Shown: positions 1 to 8,842 of the stretch, one piece after another
Layout: every line of letters starts with the position of its first letter
Numbering within the stretch: position 1 is the stretch's first letter
DNA from: Pseudomonas sp. CAN1
Lineage (GTDB): Bacteria > Pseudomonadota > Gammaproteobacteria > Pseudomonadales > Pseudomonadaceae
Reading direction: 5' to 3'
Assembly: GCF_030462585.1 (NCBI RefSeq)
Contig: NZ_JASMRU010000006.1
Location: forward strand, 121,302-157,116
DNA length: 35,815 nt
Translations under genes and position numbers: made by a program
Notes under the pieces: generated by a model
The model's input: only the letters and a program-made list of their open reading frames with translations
Told to the model about the DNA's origin: nothing
The model's database searches: none

Positions 1-415
1 GACGGCTCCCGCACCAATCCCGCGCCCGGCCGTACCCAAGCCGGCGCCGGTGCCGCTGCGCCCGCGCCTGGTGGCCAAGGCCGAAGCGCCGGTTGCCGCG
101 CCGCCGCGCAACGAGCTGGCGGAGATCGCCCTGCTGGCCAACTCCGGCCAGGCGGACGCCGCGCGTCAGCGCTGCGAGGCGCTGCTGGCGCAGCAGGGGC
201 CGAACGCCGAGGCTTTCTACTGGCTTGGCCTGCTGGCCGATGCCCAGGGGCAGGCGGCGGAGGCCCAGGGCTTCTACCGCAAGGCCCTGTACTTGCAACC
301 CGATCATCAGGAAAGCCTGCTGCACCTGGCCGCGCTGCTCGCCGCCCAGGGCGATGTCGCGGGCGCCCGGCGCCTGCAGGAACGCGCTGCGCGAGGAGTA
401 AAGCGCAATGGTTGA
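1..415 (+). CDS. wspC: WspC, CheR-type methyltransferase, C-terminal TPR part (5' end outside window)
   Basis: Only the last ~137 codons are present; the frame is open from base 2. A Pro/Ala-rich linker (to about base 110) leads into tetratricopeptide-like helices (ELAEIALLANSGQADAAR, then AEAFYWLGLLADAQGQ and LYLQPDHQESLLHLAALLA). This is the arrangement of WspC: an N-terminal CheR S-adenosylmethionine-dependent methyltransferase followed by TPRs. WspC methylates glutamates on the membrane receptor WspA. The catalytic domain is not visible, so the call rests on the TPR tail and on wspD-E-F-R following directly. Its TGA lies inside the start of wspD (ATGGTTGA, 8-base overlap), which implies translational coupling. 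Confidence 0.85.
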   Translation, partial: TAPAPIPRPAVPKPAPVPLRPRLVAKAEAPVAAPPRNELAEIALLANSGQADAARQRCEALLAQQGPNAEAFYWLGLLADAQGQAAEAQGFYRKALYLQPDHQESLLHLAALLAAQGDVAGARRLQERAARGVKRNG

Positions 416-1106
416 ACACAGCCTGCCGTTCGGCTCGGTACTCGCCGAGAGCGGCATGCCGGCCGTGGATGATTGCTGGAACCGCATCGGTGTGCGCGGC
501 GACCGCAGCTGCCCGAAGCTCGAAGAACATATCCACTGCCGCAACTGCCCGGTGCATGCGGCGGCGGCCATCAGCCTGCTGGATCGCTACGCGCTCAGCG
601 GTGAAGGGGAAGAGACGCTTGCCTCCCGCAGCGTTGAAGCTGCGGTCGAGGAAGGCCGCCCGCACCTGATCTTCCGCCTCGGTGAGGAATGGCTGGGCCT
701 GTCCACCCGCGCCCTGGCCGAGGTGGCGCCGGCCTGCGTGGTGCATTCGCTGCCGCACCAGCGCTCGCCAGCGCTGCTGGGCGTGGCCAACGTGCGCGGC
801 ACCCTGGTGGCGTGCATCTCCCTGGGTGAACTGCTCGGTCTCGACAGCCGCACGGCCGCCCGTGATGACGCGCGCATCGTGCCGCGCATGCTGATCCTCG
901 CTGCGACCGGCGGGCCGATCATCTCGCCGGTGGACGAGGTGGACGGCATCCATGAGCTGGACGAGAAGGCCGTGGTCGCTGCCTCGAACCAGAGCCATGC
1001 GGCCAACGACCGCTATACCCGTGGCGTGATGCAGTGGCGCCAGCGCAGCATTCGCCTGCTCGACCAGGACGCCCTGCTCGACGCCGCCACCCGGAGCCTG
1101 GCATGA
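408..1106 (+). CDS. wspD: WspD, CheW-like coupling protein
   Basis: A 232-residue cytoplasmic adaptor. The N-terminal ~75 residues are Cys-rich (DDCWNRIGVRGDRSCPKL, HIHCRNCPVH), as in CheW-like proteins of Wsp clusters. A CheW domain follows (LIFRLGEEWLGLSTRALAEV..., LLGVANVRGTLVACISLGELLGL). WspD-type proteins join the receptor WspA to the kinase WspE. The start is the ATG overlapping the wspC stop, with GAGGAG about 9 bases upstream. It overlaps wspE by the ATGA at 1103-1106. Wsp clusters carry two CheW paralogues (WspB and WspD); position directly before wspE makes this WspD. Confidence 0.93.
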   Translation: MVEHSLPFGSVLAESGMPAVDDCWNRIGVRGDRSCPKLEEHIHCRNCPVHAAAAISLLDRYALSGEGEETLASRSVEAAVEEGRPHLIFRLGEEWLGLSTRALAEVAPACVVHSLPHQRSPALLGVANVRGTLVACISLGELLGLDSRTAARDDARIVPRMLILAATGGPIISPVDEVDGIHELDEKAVVAASNQSHAANDRYTRGVMQWRQRSIRLLDQDALLDAATRSLA

Positions 1107-3394
1107 CCCCGGACCAGATGAAGGACGCGTCGATGCTGGAGCTGTTCCGCCTGGAGGCGGAAGCCCAGACGCAGGTGCTGGTGCAGGGCCTGATGGCGCT
1201 GGAGCGCAACCCGAGCCAGGCCGACCAGCTGGAAGCCTGCATGCGCGCGGCGCACTCGCTCAAGGGCGCGGCGCGCATCGTCGGCCTGGATGCCGGTGTG
1301 CAGGTTGCCCACGTGATGGAGGATTGCCTGGTCGGTGCCCAGGAAGGGCGTTTGCTGCTGACGCCTGGCCACATCGACGCACTGCTCGCCGGTACCGATA
1401 TCCTGCTGCACATCGCCGCCATCGAACCCGAGCGCGCCGAGCAGGCGCAGCAGGGCGTGCCGGCGATGGTCGAGCGCCTGCAGGCGCTGGTTTCCGGCCA
1501 GGCGCCGGCACGTGCCACAGCGCCCGCACCCAGCGCTCCGGTTTCACCTCCAGTCGCCGAGCCGGCAGCTCCGGCACCGCTGGCGCAGGAGCCCGCAGCG
1601 GCCCAGGAACCGGCCCGCCGGCGCCGCGCCAGCGACCGCGATGAAGGTGGCGAGCGCGTGCTGCGCGTCACTGCCGACCGCCTCAACCAACTGCTGGATT
1701 ACTCCAGCAAGTCGCTGGTGGAGTCCCAGCGCCTGAAGCCGCTGCTGGACTCGCTGCAACGCCTCAAGCGCGTCCAGGCCAGCGCCAGCCGGGTGCTCGA
1801 CGGCGCCCGCGACGCGGCCAGCAGCGCCAACCTCGATGCCGAGGCGCAAGCCTATCTGGCCGATGCGCGCAGGCTGGTGGGCGAGTGCCAGCAACTGCTC
1901 AGCGAACAGATCGCCGAGCTGGACGATTTCAGTTTCAAGGCCGGCCAGCGCGCTCAGTCGCTCTACGACACCGCGCTGTCGTGTCGCATGCGGCCATTCG
2001 CCGACGTGCTTGCCGGGCAGGCGCGGATGGTCCGTGACCTCGGCCGCTCGCTGGGTAAGTCGGTACGACTGGACGTCGACGGCGCCAGTACCCAGGTCGA
2101 CCGCGACGTGCTGGAAAAGCTCGAAGCGCCGCTCACGCATTTGCTGCGCAATGCCGTCGACCACGGCATCGAGTCCGCCGAGGTGCGCGCCCGCGCTGGC
2201 AAACCGGAGGAGGGCAGCATTCAGCTGCTGGCCCGCCATCATGCCGGCATGCTGGTGCTGGAGCTGCAGGACGACGGCGGTGGTGTCGATCTGGATCGGC
2301 TGCGCACGGCGATCCTGCGTCGGCAGTTATCCACAGAGGAAACCATCGGCCGGCTGAGCGAGGAGGAGCTGCTGAGCTTCCTCTTCCTGCCCGGCTTCAG
2401 CATGCGCGAGCAGGTCACCGAGGTCTCCGGTCGCGGCGTCGGCCTGGACGCCGTGCAGCACATGGTGCGCCAGCTGCGTGGCGGCATCCGTATGGAGCAG
2501 GTGGCGGGGCAGGGCGCACGCTTCCACCTGGAAGTGCCGCTGACGCTGTCGGTGGTACGCAGCCTGGTGGTCAGCATCGGTGGTGAGGCCTACGCCTTCC
2601 CGCTGGCGCACATCGAACGCATGCGCCGGCTGGCGCCGGACGAGATCGTCCAGCTCGAAGGCCGCCAGCAGTTCTGGCACGAGGGCCGTCACGTAGGCTT
2701 GGTGTCCGCCAGCCAGCTGCTGCAGCGCCCCGATGGCGAGGCCGCGCCGGACGAGATCCCGGTGGTGGTAATCCGCGAACGGGAGAACGCCTACGGCGTG
2801 GCGGTGGAGAAGTTCATCGGCGAGCGCACCCTGGTGGTGGTGCCGCTGGACGCCCGCCTGGGCAAGGTGCAGGACGTTTCCGCCGGCGCCTTGCTGGACG
2901 ACGGTACGCCGGTGCTGATCCTTGATGTCGAGGACATGCTGCGCTCGGTGGAGAAGCTGTTGGCCACTGGCCGTCTGGAGCGCATCGACCCTACCGGGCG
3001 GCTCTCCGGGCCGTCGCGCAAGCGCGTGCTGGTGGTGGACGACTCGCTCACCGTGCGCGAGCTGGAGCGAAAGCTGCTGCTGGGGCGCGGTTACGACGTC
3101 GCCGTCGCGGTGGATGGCATGGACGGCTGGAACGCCCTGCGCTCGGAACACTTCGACCTGGTGATCACCGACATCGACATGCCGCGCATGGACGGTATCG
3201 AGCTGGTCACCCTGATCCGTCGCGACACCCGCCTGCAGTCGCTGCCGGTGATGGTGGTGTCCTACAAGGACCGCGAAGAAGACCGGCGGCGCGGGCTCGA
3301 TGCCGGTGCCGACTATTATCTGGCCAAAGCCAGCTTCCATGACGAGGCCCTGCTGGACGCGGTGGTCGACCTGATCGGAGGAGCACACGGGTGA
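1103..3394 (+). CDS. wspE: WspE, hybrid CheA-type histidine kinase with receiver domain
   Basis: A 763-residue hybrid kinase of the Wsp surface-sensing system. Domains in order: HPt with phosphorylatable His51 (AAHSLKGAARIVG); an Ala/Pro/Glu-rich linker (~130-175); dimerisation and HATPase regions (N box THLLRNAVDHGIES, G boxes LQDDGGGVD and GRGVGLDAV); a CheW-like domain (SVVRSLVVSIGGEAYAFPL); and a C-terminal receiver with Asp690 (DLVITDIDMPRMDG). WspE phosphorylates WspR to raise c-di-GMP and WspF to give feedback. The open frame extends upstream to 1034, but the ATG at 1103 overlapping the wspD stop (ATGA) gives the natural MTPDQMKDASMLELF start and the usual family length. It overlaps wspF by GTGA at 3391-3394. 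Confidence 0.95.
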   Translation: MTPDQMKDASMLELFRLEAEAQTQVLVQGLMALERNPSQADQLEACMRAAHSLKGAARIVGLDAGVQVAHVMEDCLVGAQEGRLLLTPGHIDALLAGTDILLHIAAIEPERAEQAQQGVPAMVERLQALVSGQAPARATAPAPSAPVSPPVAEPAAPAPLAQEPAAAQEPARRRRASDRDEGGERVLRVTADRLNQLLDYSSKSLVESQRLKPLLDSLQRLKRVQASASRVLDGARDAASSANLDAEAQAYLADARRLVGECQQLLSEQIAELDDFSFKAGQRAQSLYDTALSCRMRPFADVLAGQARMVRDLGRSLGKSVRLDVDGASTQVDRDVLEKLEAPLTHLLRNAVDHGIESAEVRARAGKPEEGSIQLLARHHAGMLVLELQDDGGGVDLDRLRTAILRRQLSTEETIGRLSEEELLSFLFLPGFSMREQVTEVSGRGVGLDAVQHMVRQLRGGIRMEQVAGQGARFHLEVPLTLSVVRSLVVSIGGEAYAFPLAHIERMRRLAPDEIVQLEGRQQFWHEGRHVGLVSASQLLQRPDGEAAPDEIPVVVIRERENAYGVAVEKFIGERTLVVVPLDARLGKVQDVSAGALLDDGTPVLILDVEDMLRSVEKLLATGRLERIDPTGRLSGPSRKRVLVVDDSLTVRELERKLLLGRGYDVAVAVDGMDGWNALRSEHFDLVITDIDMPRMDGIELVTLIRRDTRLQSLPVMVVSYKDREEDRRRGLDAGADYYLAKASFHDEALLDAVVDLIGGAHG

Positions 3395-4398
3395 GGGTAG
3401 GGATAGTCAACGACATGCCCCTGGCGGTCGAGGCCATGCGCCGTGCGCTGGCCCTGGAGCCGGCGCACCGCATTGTCTGGGTGGCCGCCAACGGTGCCGA
3501 GGCGCTGGAGATGTGCGCCGCGCAGAAGCCCGACGTGGTGCTGATGGACCTGCTGATGCCGGTGATGGACGGCGTCGAGGCGACGCGGCAGATCATGGCC
3601 CAGAGTCCCTGCGCGATCATCATCGTCACCGTCGACCTGGAACAGAACATGAGCCGGGTCTTCGACGCCATGGGCAACGGCGCCGTGGACGCGGTGAACA
3701 CCCCGGCCATGGGCACCGGCGACCCAGCCGAGGCGGCCCGCCCGCTGCTGCGCAAGCTGCAGAACCTGGCCTGGCTCACCGCCCCGCGCGATACCCGCCC
3801 GGCCTCCAGCGTGGCGCCCACGCGCAAGGGCAGCGGCGCGCGCAAGCTGGTCGCCATCGGCTCCTCGGCTGGCGGCCCGGCGGCGCTGGCCGACCTGTTC
3901 GCACGCCTGCCGGCGGATTTCCCCGCGGCCATCGTGGTGGTGCAGCACGTCGACGAAGTGTTTGCCGCCGGCATGGCCGAATGGCTCTCCACCCAATCAA
4001 AGATTCCCGTGCGCCTGGCCCGCAACGGCGAGCCGCCGCAGCCCGGCTGCGTGCTGCTGGCCGGCACCAACCACCACATCCGCCTGCTCAAGGGCGGTGA
4101 ACTGGCCTATACCGCCGAGCCCAGCAGTCATATCTACCGGCCCTCCATCGACGTGTTCTTCGACAGCGTGGTGGAGTACTGGGCCGGCGAGGCCGTCGGC
4201 GTGCTGCTCACCGGCATGGGCCGGGATGGCGCCGAGGGCTTGAAACGCATGCGCGAGCGTGGCTATTTGACGCTGGCCCAGGACCAGGCCAGCTGTGCGG
4301 TGTACGGTATGCCCAAGGCTGCGGCGGCGATTGGCGCCGCGGTGGAGATTCGCGCGCTGGGCGACATTGCCCGTCGCCTGGCGGAGGTCTGCGCCTGA
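3391..4398 (+). CDS. wspF: WspF, CheB-type receptor methylesterase
   Basis: 335 residues: an N-terminal receiver (phospho-acceptor Asp53 in VVLMDLLMPVMDG) and a C-terminal CheB methylesterase domain. The catalytic signatures are visible: Ser in AIGSSAGGPAAL, His in VVVQHVDEVF and Asp in LLTGMGRDGAEGL. It removes methyl groups from WspA and so damps signalling; in P. aeruginosa, wspF loss gives high c-di-GMP and wrinkly colonies. The reading frame here is intact and carries all catalytic motifs. The start is GTG, overlapping the wspE stop, with GGAGGAG seven bases upstream. It ends directly against the wspR frame. Confidence 0.95.
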   Translation: MRVGIVNDMPLAVEAMRRALALEPAHRIVWVAANGAEALEMCAAQKPDVVLMDLLMPVMDGVEATRQIMAQSPCAIIIVTVDLEQNMSRVFDAMGNGAVDAVNTPAMGTGDPAEAARPLLRKLQNLAWLTAPRDTRPASSVAPTRKGSGARKLVAIGSSAGGPAALADLFARLPADFPAAIVVVQHVDEVFAAGMAEWLSTQSKIPVRLARNGEPPQPGCVLLAGTNHHIRLLKGGELAYTAEPSSHIYRPSIDVFFDSVVEYWAGEAVGVLLTGMGRDGAEGLKRMRERGYLTLAQDQASCAVYGMPKAAAAIGAAVEIRALGDIARRLAEVCA

Positions 4399-4434
4399 GT
4401 GCAGGCGGCGGAGCCCCTCTTTTTTAAGAATCCA

Positions 4435-4461
4435 GTTTCCATGAACCCTGTTTCCATGAAC
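4435..4461 (+). repeat. 15-base tandem repeat spanning the wspR start region
   Basis: The 12-mer GTTTCCATGAAC occurs at 4435-4446 and again at 4450-4461, separated by CCT. Each copy holds an in-frame ATG with the same six bases before it, giving the N-terminus [13 protein letters not shown] repetition if the upstream GTG is used. Confidence 0.8.
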
Positions 4462-5466
4462 TCAAAGCAGAGTAATGACCCCGTGAAGACCCCAGGCGAT
4501 TCCGCTGTAATGGTGCTGCTGGTCGATGACCAGCCGATGATCGGCGAAGCCGTGCGTCGTGCCCTGGCGGACGACCCGAGCATCGACTTCCACTTCTGCT
4601 CCGACCCGCACCAGGCCATCGCCCTGGCGATCCAGATCAAGCCCACGGTAATCCTCCAGGACCTGGTGATGCCCGGCGCCGACGGTCTCTCGCTGGTCCG
4701 CGAGTACCGCGCCAACCCGGCCACCCGCGATCTGCCGATCATCGTCCTGTCGACCAAGGAAGACCCGGCGGTGAAGAGCGCAGCGTTCAGCGCTGGCGCC
4801 AACGACTATCTGGTCAAGCTGCCCGACGCCATCGAGCTGATCGCCCGGGTGCGCTACCACTCGCGTTCCTACCTCGCCCTGTTGCAGCGCGACGAGGCCT
4901 ACCGCGCGCTGCGCGAGAGCCAGCAGCAGCTGCTGGAAACCAACCTGGTGCTGCAGCGCCTGATGAACTCCGACGGCCTCACCGGGCTGTCCAACCGCCG
5001 CCACTTCGACGAATACCTGGAGATGGAGTGGCGCCGCGGCGTGCGTGAGCAGACCCAGCTGTCGATCCTGCTGATCGACGTCGACCACTTCAAGGCCTAC
5101 AACGACACCTTCGGCCACGTGCAGGGCGACGAGGCGCTGCGCCAGGTGGCCGCGGCCATCCGTGGCAACTGCAGCCGCCCCTCGGACCTGCCGGCGCGCT
5201 ACGGCGGCGAGGAGTTCGTCATGGTCCTGCCAAACACCTCGCCCGGCGGTGCGCGCCTGCTGGCGGAGAAGCTGCGGCGTTCGGTGCAGGACCTCAACAT
5301 CAGCCACGAGCTGCCCACTCCCGGCTCGCCGCTGACCGTCAGCGTCGGCGTCGCGACGCTGATCCCGCAGAACGGGCAGGCCTGCCGCCAGCTCATCGAA
5401 CTGGCCGACCAGGCGCTCTACAACGCCAAGCACGGCGGTCGCAACCAGGTGGCCATCGCCGGCTGA
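4441..5466 (+). CDS. wspR: WspR, response-regulator diguanylate cyclase
   Basis: A receiver-GGDEF output protein that makes c-di-GMP from two GTP when phosphorylated by WspE. From the chosen ATG it is 341 residues, close to the ~347 of P. aeruginosa WspR. The receiver carries Asp74 ([13 protein letters not shown]); a helical stalk follows ([20 protein letters not shown]). The GGDEF domain has the active-site loop GGEEF at 255-259, and an RxxD inhibitory site (RPSD, 246-249) lies five residues before it, so product feedback should be intact. The frame opens at GTG 4399, right after wspF. ATGs at 4441 and 4456 are better starts by homology but lack a strong Shine-Dalgarno; they sit in a 15-base tandem repeat, so the exact start is uncertain. 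Confidence 0.94.
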   Translation: MNPVSMNSKQSNDPVKTPGDSAVMVLLVDDQPMIGEAVRRALADDPSIDFHFCSDPHQAIALAIQIKPTVILQDLVMPGADGLSLVREYRANPATRDLPIIVLSTKEDPAVKSAAFSAGANDYLVKLPDAIELIARVRYHSRSYLALLQRDEAYRALRESQQQLLETNLVLQRLMNSDGLTGLSNRRHFDEYLEMEWRRGVREQTQLSILLIDVDHFKAYNDTFGHVQGDEALRQVAAAIRGNCSRPSDLPARYGGEEFVMVLPNTSPGGARLLAEKLRRSVQDLNISHELPTPGSPLTVSVGVATLIPQNGQACRQLIELADQALYNAKHGGRNQVAIAG

Positions 5467-5513
5467 GCAGGCGGGGAGGGCGCGGAAACGGTGAGCGTGG
5501 TTTGTCGTAAAGC

Positions 5514-5543
5514 CTGAAAGGGCGCCGAAAAATCACGTATACT
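5514..5543 (+). promoter_or_regulatory. Candidate sigma70 promoter for prfB-lysS
   Basis: CTGAAA (5514-5519), an 18-base spacer and TATACT (5538-5543), 43 bases before the prfB ATG. The -10 is strong and the -35 moderate. The spacer between wspR and prfB is AT-richer than its surroundings. Confidence 0.5.
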
Positions 5544-5585
5544 TGCCGGCTTTTCTACGCCCTTTACCCGTGAGAGCTTCCCGCC

Positions 5586-6681
5586 ATGGAAATCCAACCG
5601 ATCCTCAACAGCATCAAGGACCTCTCCGACCGTACCCATTCGATTCGGGGGTATCTTTGACTACGATCTGAAACATGATCGTCTGATCGAAGTAAACCGC
5701 GAACTGGAAGACCCGGCGGTCTGGAACAAGCCCGAATACGCCCAGAACCTGGGCCGCGAGCGCGCCATGCTGGCGCAGATCGTCGAGACCCTCGACGAGC
5801 TCACCGGCGGTCTGGCCGATTCCCGCGACCTGCTCGACATGGCGGTCGAGGAGAAGGACGAAGGCGCCGTCGGCGACGTCGAAGCCGAAGTCCAGCGCCT
5901 GCGCGAAATCCTCGAGAAGCTCGAGTTCCGCCGCATGTTCAGTGGCGAGATGGACCCCAACAACGCCTACCTGGACATCCAGGCCGGCTCCGGCGGTACC
6001 GAAGCCCAGGACTGGGCCAACATGTTGCTGCGCATGTACCTGCGCTGGGCCGACAAGAACGGCTTCAGCGCCGAGATCGTCGAACTGTCCGAAGGTGAAG
6101 TCGCCGGCATCAAGGGCGCCACCGTGCACATCAAGGGCGAATACGCCTTCGGCTGGCTGCGCACCGAGATCGGTGTGCACCGCCTGGTGCGCAAGAGCCC
6201 GTTCGACTCCGGCAACCGCCGCCACACCTCGTTCACCGCGGTGTTCGTGTCGCCGGAAATCGACGACAACATCGAGATCGAGATCAACCCGGCCGATCTG
6301 CGCATCGACACCTACCGCTCCTCCGGCGCGGGCGGTCAGCACGTGAACACCACCGACTCCGCGGTGCGTATCACCCACGTGCCGACCAACACCGTGGTGG
6401 CGTGCCAGAACGAACGCTCCCAGCACGCCAACAAGGACACCGCCATGAAAATGCTGCGGGCCCGGTTGTACGAGCAGGAGATGCAGAAACGCAACGCCGC
6501 CTCGCAGGCGCTGGAAGAGACCAAGTCCGATATCGGCTGGGGCCACCAGATCCGTTCCTACGTGCTCGACCAGTCGCGCATCAAGGACCTGCGTACCGGC
6601 GTGGAACGCAGCGATTGCGACAAGGTGCTCGACGGCGACCTGAACGAGTATCTGGAAGCCAGCCTGAAACAAGGCCTGTAA
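5586..6681 (+). CDS. prfB: Peptide chain release factor 2 (programmed +1 frameshift)
   Basis: RF2 reads UGA and UAA stops and triggers peptide release on the ribosome. The gene is in two frames: codons 1-24 from ATG 5586 end at the in-frame TGA 5658-5660; a +1 shift at CTT continues from GAC 5659 to the TAA at 6679-6681. The product is about 364 residues, the usual RF2 length. The RF2 specificity tripeptide SPF (VRKSPFDSG) and the catalytic GGQ ([14 protein letters not shown]) are both present. The first segment encodes [16 protein letters not shown], as in other proteobacterial RF2s. It is followed 82 bases later by lysS, the classic prfB-lysS pair. Confidence 0.96.
5646..5661 (+). promoter_or_regulatory. 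prfB programmed +1 frameshift signal
   Basis: The run CGGGGGTATCTTTGAC matches the conserved RF2 autoregulation site. A Shine-Dalgarno-like G-rich stretch (5646-5651) lies three bases before the slippery CTT (5655-5657), followed by TGA and C. TGAC is a weak termination context. Low RF2 favours slippage, so RF2 controls its own synthesis. Confidence 0.93.
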
Positions 6682-6763
6682 ACAGCACCGCCGCGGGACG
6701 GGCCACACGGCCCGATCCCGCCAGTAACCCCTATTGATCAAGACGCCAGGCAGATAGACGACC

Positions 6764-8269
6764 ATGAGCGACCAACAACTCGACCCGACCGAACTGCAAC
6801 AGGAAGAAAACAAGCTGATCGCCCAGCGCAAGGAAAAACTTGCCGCCGTGCGCGAAGCCAAGGCCATCGCCTTCCCCAACGACTTCCGCCGCGAGAACTA
6901 CTTCGCGGACCTGCAGAAACAGTACGAAACCGCGACCAAGGAAGAGCTGGAAGCAGCTGCCATCCCGGTCAAGGTTGCCGGTCGCATCATGCTCAACCGC
7001 GGCTCCTTCATCGTCCTGCAGGACAGCAGCGGCCGCCTGCAGGCCTATGTGAACCGCAAGACCCTGCCCGAAGAGACCCTGGCCGAGATCAAGACCTGGG
7101 ACCTGGGCGACATCATCGGCGCCGAAGGCACCCTGGCCCGCTCCGGCAAGGGCGACCTGTACGTCGAGATGACCAGCGTGCGCCTGCTGACCAAGTCGCT
7201 GCGCCCGCTGCCGGACAAGCACCACGGCCTGACCGACACCGAACAGCGCTACCGCCAGCGCTACGTCGACCTGATCGTCAACGAGGAAACCCGCCACACC
7301 TTCCGCGTGCGTTCCCAGGTCATCGCCCACATCCGGCGCTTCCTCTCCGATCGCGGCTTCCTCGAAGTGGAAACCCCGATGCTGCAGACCATCCCCGGCG
7401 GCGCGGCGGCCAAGCCCTTCGAAACCCACCACAACGCGCTGGACATGGCCATGTTCCTGCGTATCGCCCCGGAGCTGTACCTCAAGCGCCTGGTGGTCGG
7501 TGGCTTCGAGAAGGTCTTCGAGATCAACCGCAACTTCCGTAACGAAGGCGTCTCGACCCGGCACAACCCCGAGTTCACCATGCTCGAGTTCTACCAGGCC
7601 TACGCCGACTACGAAGACAACATGGACCTGACCGAAGAGCTGTTCCGCGAGCTGGCCCAGGCCGTGCTCGGCAGCACCGACGTTCCTTATGGCGACAAGG
7701 TCTTCCACTTCGGCGAGCCGTTCGCCCGCCTGTCCGTGTTCGACGCCATCCTCAAGTACAACCCGGAACTCACCGCGGCTGACCTGACCGACGTCGAGAA
7801 GGCTCGCGCCATCGCCAAGAAGGCCGGCGCCAAGGTTCTCGGCCACGAAGGCCTGGGCAAGCTGCAGGTGATGATTTTCGAAGAGCTGGTCGAGCACAAG
7901 CTGGAGCAGCCGCACTTCATTACCCAGTACCCGTTCGAAGTGTCGCCGCTGGCGCGCCGCAACGACAACGACCCGAGCGTCACCGACCGCTTCGAGCTGT
8001 TCATCGGTGGCCGCGAGATCGCCAACGCCTACTCCGAGCTCAACGACGCCGAAGACCAGGCCGAGCGCTTCATGCTGCAGGTCAAGGAGAAGGACGCCGG
8101 TGACGACGAGGCGATGCACTTCGACGCCGACTTCGTCAACGCGCTCGAATACGGCATGCCGCCCACCGCTGGCGAAGGCATTGGCATCGACCGCCTGGTG
8201 ATGCTGCTGACCAACTCGCCGTCGATCCGCGACGTGATCCTGTTCCCGCACATGCGCCCGCAGGCGTAA
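6764..8269 (+). CDS. lysS: Lysyl-tRNA synthetase, class II
   Basis: A 501-residue class II LysRS that charges tRNA-Lys in the cytosol. An N-terminal helix ([20 protein letters not shown]) precedes an OB-fold anticodon-binding domain ([19 protein letters not shown]). The catalytic core follows with motif 1 around [20 protein letters not shown], motif 2 in [18 protein letters not shown] and motif 3 in [20 protein letters not shown]. The length is normal. The ATG is 82 bases after prfB with no intervening terminator, so it is likely co-transcribed with it. A strong terminator follows the stop. Confidence 0.97.
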   Translation: MSDQQLDPTELQQEENKLIAQRKEKLAAVREAKAIAFPNDFRRENYFADLQKQYETATKEELEAAAIPVKVAGRIMLNRGSFIVLQDSSGRLQAYVNRKTLPEETLAEIKTWDLGDIIGAEGTLARSGKGDLYVEMTSVRLLTKSLRPLPDKHHGLTDTEQRYRQRYVDLIVNEETRHTFRVRSQVIAHIRRFLSDRGFLEVETPMLQTIPGGAAAKPFETHHNALDMAMFLRIAPELYLKRLVVGGFEKVFEINRNFRNEGVSTRHNPEFTMLEFYQAYADYEDNMDLTEELFRELAQAVLGSTDVPYGDKVFHFGEPFARLSVFDAILKYNPELTAADLTDVEKARAIAKKAGAKVLGHEGLGKLQVMIFEELVEHKLEQPHFITQYPFEVSPLARRNDNDPSVTDRFELFIGGREIANAYSELNDAEDQAERFMLQVKEKDAGDDEAMHFDADFVNALEYGMPPTAGEGIGIDRLVMLLTNSPSIRDVILFPHMRPQA

Positions 8270-8285
8270 GCGCCGGAATCGGAAG

Positions 8286-8315
8286 AAAAGGCCGCCCCTC
8301 GGGGCGGCCTTTTTC
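8286..8315 (+). terminator. Rho-independent terminator after lysS
   Basis: A 13-base perfect stem (8286-8298 with 8301-8313, arms AAAAGGCCGCCCC / GGGGCGGCCTTTT) with the downstream arm ending in a T run. Confidence 0.92.
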
Positions 8316-8331
8316 GTTACGGGGGCACCCG

Positions 8332-8477
8332 GTAGGAGCGGACCTTGTCCGCGAAATCCCTCGCGGCGGATCTATCTCTGGTCGGTGAATACCGTCCTAT
8401 CACGCGAGTTCCCACAGGGCGTCCATCCTGCAACGCTGTCACGACGGTGGGACTTCGCGGACACGGTCCGCTCCTAC
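8332..8477. repeat. REP doublet (REPIN-like) 1
   Basis: A forward REP at 8332-8354 begins GTAGGAGCGGAC and ends GTCCGCGA. An inverted copy lies at 8455-8477 (TCGCGGACACGGTCCGCTCC...), 100 bases away. Paired inverted REPs are typical of Pseudomonas REPINs mobilised in trans by RAYT transposases; no RAYT gene is in the window. Confidence 0.82.
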
Positions 8478-8499
8478 GCTCAATCGCGTCCCGGCTGTC

Positions 8500-8592
8500 G
8501 TAGGAGCGGGCTCTGTCCGCGATCGGCTCGCCCGCGCTCCGACCAGCCGATTGGCACCCAGCCCACCCATCGCGGACGTAGTCCGCTCCTAC
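8500..8592. repeat. REP doublet (REPIN-like) 2
   Basis: A forward unit at 8500-8522 (GTAGGAGCGGGCTCTGTCCG...) and an inverted unit at 8570-8592. Same family as the preceding doublet, with diverged loop bases. Confidence 0.82.
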
Positions 8593-8842
8593 GCTCGGCC
8601 CAACACGGGATGGCCCCTGTAGGAGCATCAGATTCTCCCGGTATACCATCCGACGAAATGCACGTGACCGGCGTGGCTCGGGCGCTATGTAGCACGTCAT
8701 ACACCCAGGCCTGATTCCCCACCGCCTGCTCTGCCTCGTGACCCGCGCCCTGCGCCGGTGTCGCAGCAGCGCAGCGGCGATTGTTTTCCCACTCAAAAGC
8801 CCGAACAATGCGCCATCAGGCCGTGCCCCGGAGGTAATGCCA

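Larger units (their letters stand above)
8316..8842. other. 527-base intergenic stretch with two REP doublets
   Basis: It separates lysS from the TetR gene. It holds two inverted pairs of a GTAGGAGCGG...GTCCGCGA palindrome (annotated separately) and a truncated half unit, GTAGGAGC, at 8619-8626. Bases 8630-8830 show no convincing gene. An open frame (8385-8714) across the repeats is not supported by codon pattern or a ribosome site. Confidence 0.7.

Noticed and set aside
5767-6681. prfB annotated from the internal ATG at 5767
   Set aside because: This would drop about 60 conserved N-terminal residues; the frameshift from ATG 5586 explains the full protein.
6731-8251. A 506-codon open frame on the minus strand opposite lysS
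   Set aside because: An antisense shadow of lysS with Val/Gly/Asp-rich composition and no domain.
8385-8714. A 109-codon open frame in the lysS-TetR spacer
   Set aside because: It runs across REP palindromes and lacks a ribosome site.
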